DNA of 64,000 bases from Erythrobasidium yunnanense (Eukaryota > Basidiomycota > Cystobasidiomycetes > Erythrobasidiales > Erythrobasidiaceae). Shown here piece by piece: positions 11,246 to 23,499 of this stretch. Both the position numbers and the translations under genes were made by a program. Positions within the stretch are counted from its first letter, which is position 1; the number at the start of each line of letters is the position of its first letter. Where the stretch lies: positions 496,001 to 560,000 of the forward strand of contig BCJC01000007.1 of assembly GCA_001600175.1 (NCBI GenBank), in the 5' to 3' direction. Under the pieces are notes generated by a model. It saw only the letters and a list, made by a program, of their open reading frames with translations. It had not been told where the DNA came from and did no database searches.

Positions 11246-12826
11246 TCAACTCAAGCCTGCCATGCATGCCAGCAAGCATTGAGAAGTGTTCTTTCCTCTA
11301 TGTTCCGCAGTATAGCTTGTTGAAGACTTGAGCCTTGTGCGTTCTAAGGGGTACTGTCGATGAACTGTGCCGCTGCAACAGAGCATGGGAACTTACAGCA
11401 TGCATTTCCCACATCTCTTCCATCGACAATGTCGCGCCTTTCAGACTCTTCAATCGATGAGTGCACAATGCTCGGACAAGCTCTTGAACGCTCTCCACGG
11501 GCGATCCTGCCAATATTGCCGATGAGGAATCGGATCTGCCCTGCTTATGAGCATGCGCAACCACCAGCAGCGTCCACAGCGGAGGCGAGATAGCCGCATC
11601 TGCATCTATGTACAGCAGCTCGTGCGCTGGCTTGTATGAGCTATGCGAGGATAGAGATGGATATAGGGCAGATGCTTCGAAGTAATCTTGCGAGATTCTG
11701 TCGAGCGGATCGCCGAAGCCTGGACGTATCGATACGAGTTCAGGCAGAAGAGCCCTCCAAGATGCTTCTATCGCGGCGATATCCGAAGCAAAAAGGCCAA
11801 GTCCGATGGCTTCTAGGATCGGAGAAGTCGAGAACCACGAGACGCGATCGTCCTCGTTCGAGTCGATCGAAAAGCCATAATTGACAAGGAGCTGGGCGTT
11901 CGAAAGTCTGGCGCCATATGTATTGAAGATTTCGCCTGCATCTCCCGCAATGTGCTCCGTAGATATAATCTCCACTGTATTGTCGTCGGTCGTGGTCTTC
12001 TGTGTAAATTTAGTCCGACTAGCTTTAAGGCTCTGCTGAGAACGAGCATCTTCGCTATCGTGCTGACATTCATCGAAGCTCCCGCAGGTTGGACAAACTA
12101 TGTCATCTGACTGTAGGGTGACGTGCGGATTGTAGTGGTGATTGAAGAGATCCGCAAAGGGCACCATGCAATGACCATGGTAGTTGTCGACTTGGAAAGA
12201 CCGCGAGCTGACGAGCGAGTATGCTTCTTTGAATCTATCAAAGCTTGTGTGTGCGTCATCTGCAGTATTGACCGGCAAGAACCGCAGAACCGAAGTCTCG
12301 AAGAAACGCCTCAAGGATGCCTATCCGCACGCGTCAGCGCGCCTCGTACACCGTCATGCGAGCCTAACGCTACCTCATCACAGCCTTGCCATCGCAGAAG
12401 AACCTCAATATCAGAACCTTGCAACCAGTCTTTCGCAGTTTCATCGGACCAGAAGGATGGGAGACTGATCTCTTGCCAAGTAGGGCAGCTTTCCAGAAAG
12501 ACAGACCATCGAGATTCCTTTCCCAACGAAAGCTCGTAGGTTACGACAGCAGAGAGGATCAGAGTATCGATATTATGACCGGCGAAGTCGGGAAGTTCTC
12601 TCGAGCGCTCGCATTCTCGCTGCCATTCAGGATTGTCTGCAATCTTGGACGTTCTCTTGCTGAGCAGCAGGCTTTTGGGTATTCTGAACAGGATCTCTTC
12701 GTCTTGAATCTCGTGCTTTGCCCAGACGCCTATACCGGTCTCATCGTCGTTCTTGACTTGCAGCTTGTCGGACACGTAGGCGCCATTGTCTGCGAGCCAG
12801 CGCAGCAGAGCGTCGACATCGCGCAT
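11246..12826 (-). CDS. SET-domain lysine methyltransferase (RKM/SETD6-like)
   Basis: Likely methylates lysine on ribosomal or other non-histone proteins. Exons 12374-12826, 11397-12320 and 11246-11353, about 494 residues. The split SET domain shows GIGVWA near residue 35, FADLFNHHYNPHV (the NH-x-P core) and EIFNTYGARLSNAQLLVNYGF (the SAM/lysine channel tyrosine block). A CPTCGSFDEC cluster is inserted in the SET region. The C-terminal part fits the Rubisco-LSMT substrate-binding fold. The last intron (43 nt) is inferred; without it the protein would end at about 11298. It diverges from the glutaminyl cyclase gene, 122 bp between starts. Confidence 0.8.
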
Positions 12827-12948
12827 CGACTGGCTTCGAAGGTGTCGAGCTGGAGCCAAGCCAGTGGGACCGAAACTTTCTGGCTGCAGAATCCCGCAAG
12901 ATGCCAGCTATGATGGCCCGCCAATGTCATTCGCAATCCTCTCTGCAT
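12827..12948. promoter_or_regulatory. Short bidirectional promoter, SET / glutaminyl cyclase
   Basis: 122 bp separate the two divergent start codons, so the genes must share promoter DNA. No clear TATA box is seen. Confidence 0.45.
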
Positions 12949-14417
12949 ATGAATGTATCCCTACGCTGCCTTCTCGGCCTTTTCCTGTTGGCTTGTGCTG
13001 CCATTAGGGGTCAGGCTCAGCATGACCATACTCCAAGGCAGTACAGCGTCCTGGACGTTGATAATCTTCGAAGCGTAGCATCTCTGCCTACTGCTACTGG
13101 GGAAGATCTACTGGATATCGAAGATCCGGCATCAACGCTATCTAGAATACTGATACCGCGTGCTGTCGGATCAAGCAACCTCACGAAGGTGCATGGCATT
13201 ATCAGAGACCACTTCAAAGCACTGTCGGGACAGGTGGAGACGCGCAGTGGTGGAAATCTGCAGACCTGGGACCTGTTCGAAGACACCTTCGATGCCGATA
13301 CGCCGTACGGCTCAAAGACGTTCACCAATCTGATCTTCACACATGATCCGAGTGCACCAAGGAAGCTGGTCCTTGCCGCACACACGGATAGCAAGTTCTT
13401 CCCCACCGCGCCGGACAATGGATTCGTAGGAGCAACAGATTCAGCTGTACCCTGCGGTCTCATGCTAGATACTGCGAGTACGCTCAATGGACTTCTCAAT
13501 GATCTGATTAAGAGGTGGGAGAGCCAAAGTCCGCCTTCAGACGGTGTGCGCACAACGCTACAAATGGTCTTTCTGGATGGCGAGGAGGCCTTCAAGCAAT
13601 GGACGCATACCGACTCGATCTACGGGGCGAGGTGAGTTGACGGTGCTGTCTGCTGCTCAACCGCTTAGATTATGAGCTGCGCAGGCACCTAGCGGAACTA
13701 TGGGCAGGGCCTGCAAGTACACCATCGCCTGTCACTCCTCAGCAGAATACTCTAGGGACTATCGACGTTTTTGTCCTTCTGGACCTGATAGGCGTAGCGA
13801 ATCCAGTCATCCGGAACTTCTACCAAGAAACAGGCTGGCTGTTCGATTCCTTTACTTCCGCAGAAACAAGGCTAGGGGAGAGTGGCTTGCTCTGGGAAGG
13901 CGAAGAAGGGAGTGCATGGGACATGGTGTCAGCCACTAGGAGCAGGCGGATATTCGAGGTCAGACAGAACGCAGCACAAATATATCGAGGTGGTATCGAG
14001 GATGATCATCTACCATTCCTGGCACGAGGTGTGCCTATTCTCCATCTCATACCAGTCCCGTAGGCTTGCTTTACTGTCTATCTTTGAGCCTAACTAACTC
14101 CGGGGAATCGTTGCAGCTTCCCGCACGTCTGGCATACACTGTCAGATGATATTCACTCCCTGGATCTACCAACTATTCGAGCGTGGGCAACGCTACTCCG
14201 GACTGTCACGGCTGAGTATCTAAGCCTGGTACCGCCGTCGGCCGGAAACACATCGAAGCGGGATGAACTGGCGAGTCGCTCATTCCGGAATAGCAGGGCA
14301 TCGCTGATGGTGTTCTTAGTAACAGCCGTGAGCGAAGGAGCATATCTGTACCACTGCTTTGACTCTAATTCTAGGAGGGGAGCATGTCGCACCGCAGTGA
14401 GCCTGTTAACTCGCTAG
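12949..14417 (+). CDS. Glutaminyl-peptide cyclotransferase (M28-like)
   Basis: Converts N-terminal Gln/Glu of peptides to pyroglutamate, in the secretory pathway. Exons 12949-13631, 13685-14059 and 14117-14417, about 452 residues. The start at 12949 opens a good signal peptide (LRCLLGLFLLACAAIRGQAQ); ATGs at 12901-12913 would put charged residues before it. Zinc-ligand motifs typical of QC are present: AHTDSKFF (Asp), FLDGEEAF (Glu) and FPHVWHTLSDD (His), with VGATDSAVPCGLMLD. After the catalytic domain comes an extra tail of about 60 residues with a mildly hydrophobic stretch (SLMVFLVTAV) that may anchor it. Intact. Confidence 0.9.
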
Positions 14418-14616
14418 ACAGGCGGACGGGACCATTCGGAACGTATTTTAGAGAGGAAGGCCTACTACAAGGAAGAAGATCATCATAGAGGGATTTGACT
14501 GCTAGCCAATTGGCACGAAGTACTAGAAGGAGCAGTCCAAGATGTTCTCTCGATGTTGTTGCTACATCACAGATTTATAGACTTATCAACGATTCGTAAT
14601 ACGTCTATCTGTACTG

Positions 14617-15322
14617 CTACCAATTGCCGAAAGCGTTGGCTAGATCGTCCATTTCAACCTTCTTCTGCTCTACAATATCCGGGTCGCTCTTCCAAAGCTC
14701 CATCCACTTCTCCATATCAGTCTCTTGACCTTCGGTAGCGCCTTCTGCCATACATATATTCAGAAGACCTTGCTTCTTAATCAAGTGCTGGGAGTGCGCG
14801 GAGGTGAATGACTCCAGGCGAGACACGTCGTTCTGAGATAGAGTACTATGCGGCAGCATCTTCAGTTGCTCAAGTATCGTTTGCATGCTCAGGCTTTGTT
14901 GTCGGACAAGTCAGCCAATCTCGACTTCATGTTCTTCGGCACATCAGCTCACAGATCAGCATGCATGCTTTCTATGGCTGTCTGAACATTGGCAGAGATG
15001 CGTTCAATAGTGCGCTGCCTGATGGAGCTGGGTGGTCCAGTCACACGAGCTTGCAGCTTCTGGAGATTCTCGACCTGCGTTCGGTACGCGATGTATTGGT
15101 TCGCATGGCCGACTTGATCATTCATCAGATGGTGTGCTAGACTATCTTGCTATATAGGAAACATACTGGATTGTTCATGCTGAACCTGCGAAACGCGTCA
15201 GTACTGATGACGCGAGAATGGGCAGTACAATCCACCTTCAGCTGCTGAAAGAGATTGTCAGCTGCCTGAAGCACTGTCACGCTGGTATAAGTGGGGTTGG
15301 CGCCATAGTCTGGCGGATCCAT
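14617..15322 (-). CDS. Unknown coiled-coil protein
   Basis: About 180 residues, exons 15236-15322, 15167-15185, 14953-15112 and 14617-14893. The second exon is only 19 nt, flanked by introns of 50 and 54 nt with good branch sites (TACTGACG, CTGAT). The protein is mostly helical with heptad-like stretches (IAYRTQVENLQKLQARV, IRQRTIERISANVQTAI) and an acidic C-terminal segment (MEKWMELWKSDPDIVEQKK). It starts MDPPDYGANPTYTSV. No family recognised; it could be a structural subunit of a small complex. Confidence 0.6.
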
Positions 15323-15520
15323 TCGCTGGTGAGAGCAAGAGATGTAAAACGGTTTGGTCGGCAAAGCGACGAATTGTTGGTACGTTCTGAGAGTCAATAG
15401 AGCAAGCATAGTGCTAGAGCGCGGCCTTGGCTGTTCTGTTGCGGACTAAAATCGATGACGATAACGAAGAGGAAGGGTAGCATTGCGAGTTCGCACCGGC
15501 GCTTCTGGAGTGTAGCTGGA

Positions 15521-16339
15521 TCATCTCCTGGTCGTCTGTCCTCTTAAGCTTTCCCTTCCCACATGTCGCTCGAAGCCTGCTAGATGAGCTGCTGCGGGCG
15601 AGCGCTTTTGGAGCTGGCCTCCGCCCACGCTAAGGAAGGAGATGGAAGGCTCTCCGATACTCTCGGCATCAATGTCGATATTCTTGGCCAGTTTGGTCTG
15701 TTGCTCTGCCAGTTTCTCGGTCACGTCTTTGCCAGCAGCTTGGTCGATGAGCAGAACTTGAATCTGTCCGACGAGCTACGAGGGAATAATGCATCAGCCT
15801 GTGTGCGAGCAGGACGCCCATCAAGCCGGTTAACCTTCAAAACCTTGTTCTTGATCTTGCCGACTTGTAGGGCTTCTGCAAGCTCAGAATCGCCTGCTGC
15901 AGCTATGGCAGCATTGAATTGCTCCTCCTGCGGCCTTGAATCAGCTAGGTACCGACAAGATGCGCTTGAGGCCTACATTGCCGACTGCCGCACGCGCCAT
16001 TGTGTTGACAGCATCTCGCTCTTCTTTCGTCACGGTAGAGAGATCGACACCGTAGAAAGGCTCTGCACACCATACTGCTGTCTCAGCTACTACAAAGAAG
16101 GGAGCAGCAGAATGTGCCTAACAACGAAGACGACGTTAGCCAATGCTGATGCGTCACCGCCGACGCCGTCTGAGATCTGGAAGGCTGCATAGCTGGGTAT
16201 TACGGTCAGTCAATGAGTCCTCGCAACTTTTAAACATGTTATCCACTTACTCCTGGCCGACAAAAGCACGTCTAGCTAGCGGTGTCGCGAAGGCTGAAGT
16301 AGCCAAGAAGGCGGGCAGACACAGCGCTACTTTGACCAT
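15521..16339 (-). CDS. Small secreted protein of a fungus-wide family
   Basis: About 203 residues, exons 16251-16339, 16123-16192, 15977-16081, 15835-15927 and 15521-15775. It has a signal peptide (MVKVALCLPAFLATSAFA), then AFQISDGVGGDA, GVDLSTVT, FNAAIAAAGDSELAEALQ, GKIKNKVLK, KLAEQQTKLAKNI. This order matches a widespread family of fungal small secreted proteins known to me only as hypothetical or small secreted proteins. The third exon's left boundary is uncertain (41-nt intron chosen to keep phase). After the family domain comes an extra basic tail. Role unknown; members are often expressed in host-associated fungi. Confidence 0.72.
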
Positions 16340-16573
16340 TCTCGAGGGCCGCGAAGACTATGGATGAACGATGGAGACCAGCTCAAGTCGAAAGATTGGA
16401 GGAAGAGGAGGTGGAAGAAGATCTAGGCCAGCTAGAACTCCAAGTTTCGTACATGAAGAAATGTTGGTGGGAGTAAGAGGAGGATACCTTTACCAACCTT
16501 CTATTCGAAGCAGCAGAGACTTTGGCGATATCCGTTGCCATGGTCGTCGCGAAGGTAGCGTCGTCCCGTGCCG

Positions 16574-17645
16574 TCAGCCGTCTAGCGGTGGATCGATGGG
16601 CAGATCTCGCACTTCGCGCAGTACGATCCTATCGCCGAGGCTCAACCCTTTCACCTTCTGCATGGAGATCATCCAAGTATCACGACCTGTTCAGACGCAA
16701 TGTCTTTCGTATCTCGAAAAAGCTGTTTCAAAAGCTGTTTCGGAGTCTTTTGCATCAGCGTCTAGTCCTGATCGTCCGGAACGTAGAGCTCGACGTCGCA
16801 GATTTCGAAAAAGTCGAGTACGGCCGGGCTTTGTGCAGGCTTGCAATTTTTCCAGGCACTGTATGCATCGTCTGGCATCCCATCTGACGCTGGCATATAC
16901 TGTTTCAACGTATGATAGGTGGTAGAATAGTTATGGAGCACCTCGGCAAAGGCATCGCCTGGGAAATCGATACCACTTAGCTGAAGGAAACGTGCAGGAG
17001 GGAGTACAGCACGGCGAGACCTACAGAAGCACGACAGTGGCCATGTCAGAAAGAGAGGATCGCGATAAGCATGCTCTAGCCCTCTGCGAGTTGCAGCATC
17101 GGTCAAGAGCGTTTGTAGCTGGGTGTTCTGAGCCCGCAAGAGATGGTACTGCCGTGTCTTTGATCATATAGACAGTCAGCATTGTATCTTGGTGGTGAAG
17201 CGAGGAGATCATACAAGCTTATCGAAGACACCGAACAGCAGGATCTCGTCCTGTTCCATATTGCGCAAGGTCCTCAAGACATCTAGCGAAGTAGACCCAG
17301 CAGATTGTTTATCATGTTTCCTATTAGACGCGAATCAGAGATGCTGTGCGCGATCGTTATGCTTGATTGACTGCTCATTTACTCGAGGCTCTTCTCGTGC
17401 TTCTCTATCTTCCGGACAAGTTCGCAACCTTGAGCAAGCAGGATATCCCAGTTCTTGACGATAGTCTTCACAGCCTTGAGAACGTTGCGAAAGCCTCTCT
17501 GGAACGGACTTTCGACAGGACCTTTCCGCGAGGGCGAGCTCTGAGGAGACGGAGAGACTGAAAGCTCGCGCGACAGGCTGGACGCAGCTGGAGGTGTTTG
17601 AGGTGCTGGACTGTTCAAGCGAACGCGAGGCGAAGGACGCGGCAT
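16574..17645 (-). CDS. Unknown protein with helical core
   Basis: Exons 17383-17645, 17215-17320 and 16783-17157 are well supported. Two short C-terminal exons (16687-16746, 16574-16657), joined over 36- and 29-nt introns, are tentative, giving about 295 residues. The N-terminus is Ser/Pro-rich with SPSPQSSPSRK. Then follow helices (KTIVKNWDILLAQGCELVRKI, QYHLLRAQNTQLQTLL) and a region FEICDVELY. The tentative tail reads KGLSLGDRIVLREVRDLPI. A 12-bp near-repeat encodes QLLKQLF. If the short introns are wrong, the protein stops at 16762. No family recognised. Confidence 0.5.
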
Positions 17646-17880
17646 GGTCGCACTTGATCAGCATGAAGGAAAGAGGCAAGGTTCACGACCAGGCGCAATC
17701 AAATGCATCTAATGGATTTTCTCTAGACGATGTATAGCTGTGACACCAAGCTAATGCGCAGGGTTGCTCCCCAGTTCTCCCCTCATCCCTTTAGAACTGG
17801 TATTCAAGACGGTCTATCGTATAACGGCTAAGGAGGTATACCGCACTGATCTGAGGGTATGCCGAATATCAACGGTATCT

Positions 17881-18842
17881 TTAGATCTTTCCGTGCAAGA
17901 GATTCTTGATTATCTCCCGACCGGTGATCCGGACGGTGTGGTATAAGGTGATAAAGTCGAGCGTAGATGTGAACCCATCTGCGAATCCGAATGCAAGCAT
18001 ACCAGGGATCCAGCCTGCAGAATTGCAGAGCACGATAAGCACGCTTCAATCACCCGTCTGCACACCATGAGCCTACCTCTGGCGTATTCCATGGCGAAGC
18101 ACTCTTCGTGGATCTTGTACTGCTTGACAGTACCTCTGTGTAGATGGTGTACAGAGCCCGTTGGGTACACCTATATACGGTTCAGCATCTCAGTTTTGCT
18201 TGGCAGACCAGCAAATGTCGCAAGCTCACCTCTTTGGTCAGCGCACCAGGTGTGTATGCTGTCTGCTCGCCGTGGATGATATGGAAGTAATCATCTGCTG
18301 TGTGACGACCTGAGTGGCCTTCTGTCCCAATTGGTGTCCCGAAGATGATGAGATACTCGGTGACGCTGGCATGGATCAGGTACATTCCGCCCATAGCACC
18401 ACCTGCGTTGTTGAAAAGCTAACTTGCGACCGTCAGACAAGCTCTGCGAACCATTTGCGACCAGCACATACCCATTCTTCCTTGTCCGAGAGGGTATAGG
18501 CTGGCATCTGCTGTCTCAGGTTTCGGACGATGTCATCAATGACAGCTCGTGTATTGTTGGGATGTCTTTCGAGAGCTCCAAGCTGAACCTGCCGGAGCTG
18601 GTCGAGGTCGAAGATATACCATCGCGACTTTCGGAGCAGCGCAGGACTTGGTCAGCGGACGATCTTCCTTTGAATCAGTGACAGTCTACCTTGATGGAAT
18701 CAAGCACAGAGTATATGATGGTGACTGCGCCCAGAATGAGACCGCTCAGCAGCAGGCGCTTGCTCCAGGATCTTGACGCTGGCCCGCCGTGTCCCGGCTT
18801 GACCTTTTGACGGTAGATGACTTTGGGAGGAGGAGCAGGCAT
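17881..18842 (-). CDS. ERG2: C-8 sterol isomerase Erg2
   Basis: Moves the sterol double bond from C8 to C7 in ergosterol synthesis, in the ER membrane. Exons 18690-18842, 18472-18627, 18230-18418, 18077-18170 and 17881-18014, about 241 residues. The N-terminal membrane anchor is [18 protein letters not shown]; then [57 protein letters not shown] and [11 protein letters not shown], which are family hallmarks shared with the sigma-1 receptor. It ends [20 protein letters not shown]. Intact, usual length. It diverges from 18987-19603 with 144 bp between starts. Confidence 0.95.
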
Positions 18843-18986
18843 AGCAGGAGATCCAGATATGACCTTTGTATCCAAATGTCAGATTTAAGACGGTGAAAGC
18901 AAAGGAAAAGGCCGTTGTTGTAAACATTTCAAGGCTTTTTTGTGCAAAGACCGACCCGACGTATTGCTCACTCGTACGAGACAGAC

Positions 18987-19603
18987 ATGGCAGCGATCCG
19001 CTTCGAGACGGCTTCGCAAGTTGCGCTACACGTACTCAAACAGCAAGGGCCAAAGACTACCCAGCAGCTCTATAGAGCTTGCCATGAATTCGACGCAAAA
19101 GCAGAAAAGGTCTATCGCGCGCCCCATCACCGCGACTACCGTGTTCGCGGAAGTGTTGTGCTTCCTGGAACTGTCCCTCCTCCTTCTCCCGAACACCTCG
19201 TCAGATCAAAGCACTAGTCAGTCTTGCCTGTCCCATGTCAAGAGCCGAAAAAGCCTGACAAATCTTGGAGGAACACGGAAGCTGACACGCTCTTCTTACT
19301 CCCTGCTACCTCTCTTACAGCTTGAAGGATGTTATGAGGAATCTGGAAGCGTACAAGCAGGTCGCGCACTTTCCATCGGAGCGGTGGGCAGAACGGTGTA
19401 AGGGAGTCGAAGCATCAGAGCTGTACGAGCAGGCGGTGAAAGTGGTGGAAGAAAATAAGAAGGCAAAGGAGTCACCGTTTGTCTGGATAGACTGGGAGGC
19501 TTTCAAGAGCATCGAGGAGAAAAGAGCAGAACAGGCGGCACAGAAGAGACTCGACAAGCGGCGGGATCAACAGCGTTCACAGCCCACCCTCTCAATCAGC
19601 TAG
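18987..19603 (+). CDS. Unknown protein, possibly mitochondrial
   Basis: 170 residues, exons 18987-19216 and 19321-19603, with a 104-nt intron that starts with a GTCAGT donor. The N-terminus resembles a short helix-turn unit (HVLKQQGPKTTQQLYRAC), then HLVRSKHYLKDVMRNLE and HFPSERWAERCKG. The C-terminus is a charged helix (AEQAAQKRLDKRRDQQ). The layout recalls small fungal mitoribosomal proteins, but I cannot name one. The start is the ATG in the strongest context; an upstream in-frame start exists only through a non-ATG codon. Confidence 0.6.
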
Positions 19604-19787
19604 TATTGGATATTCGCCTATTCCTTCCGCCAAACCATCGTTACATTCCCTCAGCACCCACTCGTTCAGCACGCATCGTAGACGGTAGGCACTAGATGTT
19701 GTGCTCTGTATCATACAGTCGAAGGCCAGTGATACGGGCTTGTTGTAGAAGTAAAGGTAGTTTACAATAAATGGAGATACACAATTG

Positions 19788-20480
19788 CTACCCTGATGCC
19801 GGGTTTCTGTTCCCCGAGAATCCAGTGCCCACTGAGGGATCCGCTTCCGCGTCCTCAGGTTCCTCTTCGCCTTCACCATCTTTGCGTAGCTTCCTCTTCC
19901 GCTTCCTATCCTTTGCGGCCTTCTTGGCCGATTCTTTGGACCATTTGGCTTCCAATTTGGACGCGCCAGGATTGAGAGCGAGATCGACTGGCACCCGGCA
20001 GTTATACTATCAGTTCTTGCGTCTCTGACTAGTTGAGCTATTGAATCACCTCTTTCTCTGAGGATCTTCCGCGCCAGAGAACGGTTGCTCTCCCTGCTTC
20101 GCGATTGATGGCATTGCACGCGTATGCCTGTTAGATATGGAGATCGAGGGAACAAGATGGAAGAAGAGGAAGGAAGCGTCAATCCGCCAGTCTTCTTTAA
20201 AAGCAGGCAGCTTCTTACCGGTCGGCTTATGAATTAGCGACACCGAGATGTTAGTCTTATTGATGGACTGGCCTTGTCAAGATCATGACAAGTAAGAGAT
20301 GTATCTTGGACAAGGAAAGTTGCAAGCGGGCACACCTCCAGGACCGCTTCCACGAATGAACGTCTCTTCGATATCGGCTTCATCAAGCTGAGGTAGTGCA
20401 GGCAGTCTCTTCGCATAGTTTCGTGTACATAATGATAGAGTGTTAATCCTTAAAGAGGTCGAAGTGCGAAGCAGATTCAT
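19788..20480 (-). CDS. Mitochondrial class I release-factor-domain protein (GGQ)
   Basis: Peptidyl-tRNA hydrolase of the Rso55/Pth4 or ICT1 type that frees peptides from stalled mitochondrial ribosomes. Exons 20336-20480, 20219-20272, 20050-20127 and 19788-19987, about 158 residues. The N-terminus is a mitochondrial presequence (MNLLRTSTSLRINTLSL). The GSGPGGQSINKT motif (catalytic GGQ) is split by an intron, followed by SLIHKPTGIRVQCHQSRSRESN. The tail is lysine/arginine-rich (AAKDRKRKRKLRK), as needed for the mRNA channel. No codon-recognition domain, so it is not RF1 itself. Confidence 0.88.
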
Positions 20481-20818
20481 TCATGCTGAATTCCGATGAT
20501 GCGCGTCAGGGCAAAAGATGCATTTCGTTGAGTGACTCCCGGGAAATGGATATGTATTTCACATCTGATTTAAATGAATGACAAGCTAGATAACGATTGG
20601 CTAAGTTTTGCTAAGATAGATAGACCTGCTACTATGGACAAGATAAGATCGATACAAGGCCGCCCCATTGGCCTGCGTTGTGTGTTATTAGACAATAATG
20701 AATGATAAAAGAACTGCTATAAAGGTGTGCATGTGTATGTACCTTTGGATACGGACTATGTACGTCTGTCTCGAGAAGTGCTAAAGTATTGCGAGAATGT
20801 GGTTGGTAAGTTGTTGAT
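20481..20818. other. Intergenic stretch
   Basis: AT-rich flank between the release-factor start and the arrestin gene's 3' end; likely promoter plus 3' UTR. Nothing else seen. Confidence 0.45.
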
Positions 20819-23499
20819 TTATAGATAAGCAGGTACGGAGGTGACTGCGCTTGCATAGGATGGAGGTGGGCAGAGCCATGCTTCTTCGCCATCGTCGCCA
20901 ACGCGCTCGTATCGCTCGGTGAGCGATTCATCGGCATCGCGAGCTGCTCGATCTGCCGACTCTTCAGCTGTGGCAGCTGGCATAGGACGCGATGGAGCAG
21001 GTGGGATGACGCTCGCAGGTGAGTTGTCTGCGCTGCGACCGATGATGCATGACATCTGAGGCTCGGCGACTGAACCAATAGTGATGGGGATCAGGATCTC
21101 TTTCAGCTTGCCTGGGAAAGAAGGAAGCTGAGGTGCGTGCTGGAAGGGAGTGTTTTGGTTCTTCTTGACACGGGGCGAGTTGATCGCAGGGAAGGGGTTC
21201 ATTGTGGAAAGACCAGTCAAGCTCGATGTCGCGGGAGACGAAGGGCGAGTGAAGCTGTTTGGCGAAGGGATCTCCATCTCTGAGACAGAGTCGGAGATCT
21301 CGGCTAGCACGTCGCCTAGTTTGTCTGAAGCGAAGCCGACTTCGATACTGATGAAGTGCCGTGTCGAGGCATGAACGAACTTGTCGTAGTCGGCTGCTCC
21401 AGATCCACGTGATGCAAGAGCAGGAGAAAACCAAGAGCATTCGCCATGCTTCATAGTCGGTGCAGGTGCCGGTCCTAGATCCAGCTGGGTCGAGTAGCCA
21501 TGCGTCCATTCTCCATTTGCATTCCCGACAGGCAGAGTGATGTCTGAGATGATAACTTGTGCCTTTGTTCCTGGCGCTGCTCCTTCTCTTGCCCTGATTG
21601 AGTACGGCACGTAGCCCCACCTTGACACGATCTCCTCCTCTTCGCGGCAGAATTCTTCGAAGAACATCTCCTCTGGCAGACCCCATTCGTTGATAGCTTC
21701 GTACGCTGAGTCGCGAACGTAGATCTTGCGAACTAGCGATAAGCGAACATAAAGGTCAGTTGGCTCGACTGGGCAGTCTGCTATCCGCAGGGTGATAGGG
21801 ATGATAGAGCCAGGCGAAAAGCTTGTCGTTGGGATAGACGGGCAGACGATATGTGTGCATGTCTTGTCGCTGCTTTGGCGAATGCCACCTGGAGCAGAGC
21901 CGCCAAGAGACAGAGCGCGTGCCATCCCAGCAAGGAAGCCGGCTTTGCGAGTGTCGTGCGACAAGATAGGGATGTGAGGAGGGGGCGTTGGGAGAGTTGA
22001 AGGCAAGATGTGGAATGGCATAGAGTGGACGTGTAGAATCTGAGGCTTGCCATCTGCTGTCAGGCGAGAGCCAAAGAGGGCTAAGGACATAGTGTAACGT
22101 ATCCGGAAGTGTGCAGATTCGAATGAAGGAGGGCTGTTCGAAGTAGATAGTCAGTACATGGCACTCGCGAGCGATGGTAAGTACGTACAGCTTTTCGGAA
22201 CACGGAATCTTCATGCTCAAAGGCAGCATAAATGTTCCAGGAGCGAGCATCTCGTCCCATGAAGGATCATCTAGATCTTCCGTAGGTAATTGGTGATGCG
22301 CACGCCATTGTCGTTCCACTCTGAGCTTCTCCTTGACGATAGGCGCCGCGTCTCTCCTCCAGATTTTGAGACCGTTCGTAAGGTCGGTTGCAAAGTCTGC
22401 GATCATCCTCTGCGTCCTGACGACTTCTTTACCCGTCTTCTTTGACTTCTCTGCATCCAGCACTTCCACGATTCCAGTCACGCCGAGCATCATTCCTGCA
22501 ATACCATCACGCGTCCGACGCTTCTTGGAAGACGGAAGGGCGAGATAGACACCGCCTGGCGTCTTGATCTTGATTTGAGGTGCGAAACTGACGCGTTGAA
22601 GAGGGAAGAAGGCGGGTGGAGCAGTCGAGCTGGCATCTGTGACGAAGCTGCCAGGGGCTGCGAAGCGTAGACTGGACTCGATGTCGGTCTGAGCGAGGTT
22701 GTCAGGTTCGCAAGGACCAGGGAAAGTACATGGAGAGTCGAGGCGGCGCCATTGCGAAGGAGGATAAGGGGAAGAAGAGGTGGAAGGGAAGCAGTCTTCA
22801 GGGCACTCCTCGTCGATGGAGGTTGCGGTCGAGCTGGATGAGGATGCACGCGACATGGATGATGAGGATGAAGCATCATCGCTGTCGATGCTTGTCGCTG
22901 AGCTGCAAGCGTCGTCCTGGTCGATAGCCATAGCGCACTCGTCGAATTGGGCTGATTGGGGAGAGTCTGATTCATCCGAGCTGGGAGAGGCAGGAATGAT
23001 AGGTGACCTGCAGAAGGTAGCCATCTTTGGGCTTTGTGGAGGGGATGTGGTTGCCTTTGTGCTGGTGTTTGCGCCCAAGCGGTACTGATCCTGTGGTTTG
23101 ACAGATAGCATAGTGGGAAAGGGAGGTAGATAAGAGGATGGTGAGAGGACAAGCCAAAGAAGTCAGTCAAATCTGATTTCAGAGAGGAGCTGGAATGCCA
23201 ACGGTTCAGGGGTAACGGCGAAAAGAGGGGTAGGCGATGACAAAAACGCGTGGAAAGGACAACTTTATGCTTACCCAGGAGGAGGACCAGGTGTCGTTGG
23301 TGAATGCTGCCAAGGGACGTGCATTACGAGCTTGTTCGCGAGCGAAACCCATGCTTGAAGAGTGTCGAAGTTGCTGGCGACGCGAAACAGGGGAGGAAGA
23401 AGAAGAGCCGGATGCGACAGGCGACGATGAAGAGGAAGAAGGAGAAGAGGGCATTGGTCTTTCGACGATGATGGAAGCAGGTCGGTTGCGCGACTGCAT
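20819..23499 (-). CDS. Arrestin-like trafficking adaptor (ART-like)
   Basis: Arrestin-fold protein, likely an adaptor for ubiquitin ligases in endocytosis. Exons 22189-23090 and 20819-22133 are firm. An upstream exon at 23275-23499 joins in phase over a 184-nt intron; otherwise the start is ATG 23111 (745 residues). The N-terminal part is Ser-rich and acidic (low complexity). The arrestin region includes IKTPGGVYLALP, GTFMLPLSMKIPCSEKLPPSF, and FSPGSIIPITLRIADCPVEP with LVRKIYVRD. The C-terminal tail ends in a PPPSYASAV motif, a PY-like site of the kind that binds Nedd4/Rsp5 WW domains. Confidence 0.75.

Noticed and set aside
15150-15166. A 17-nt intron in the coiled-coil gene
   Set aside because: It keeps phase but is too short to splice; two normal introns (50 and 54 nt) around a 19-nt exon explain the frame better.
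16371-16925. Plus-strand open frames over 16371-16925
   Set aside because: They lie opposite the minus-strand exons of two genes, have arginine/serine-rich shadow composition and no splice partners.
22490-23170. Minus-strand frame of 226 codons within the arrestin-like gene, and a similar one at 20964-21686
   Set aside because: Other-frame shadows of the main frame; the main frame has the arrestin blocks and keeps phase over the intron.
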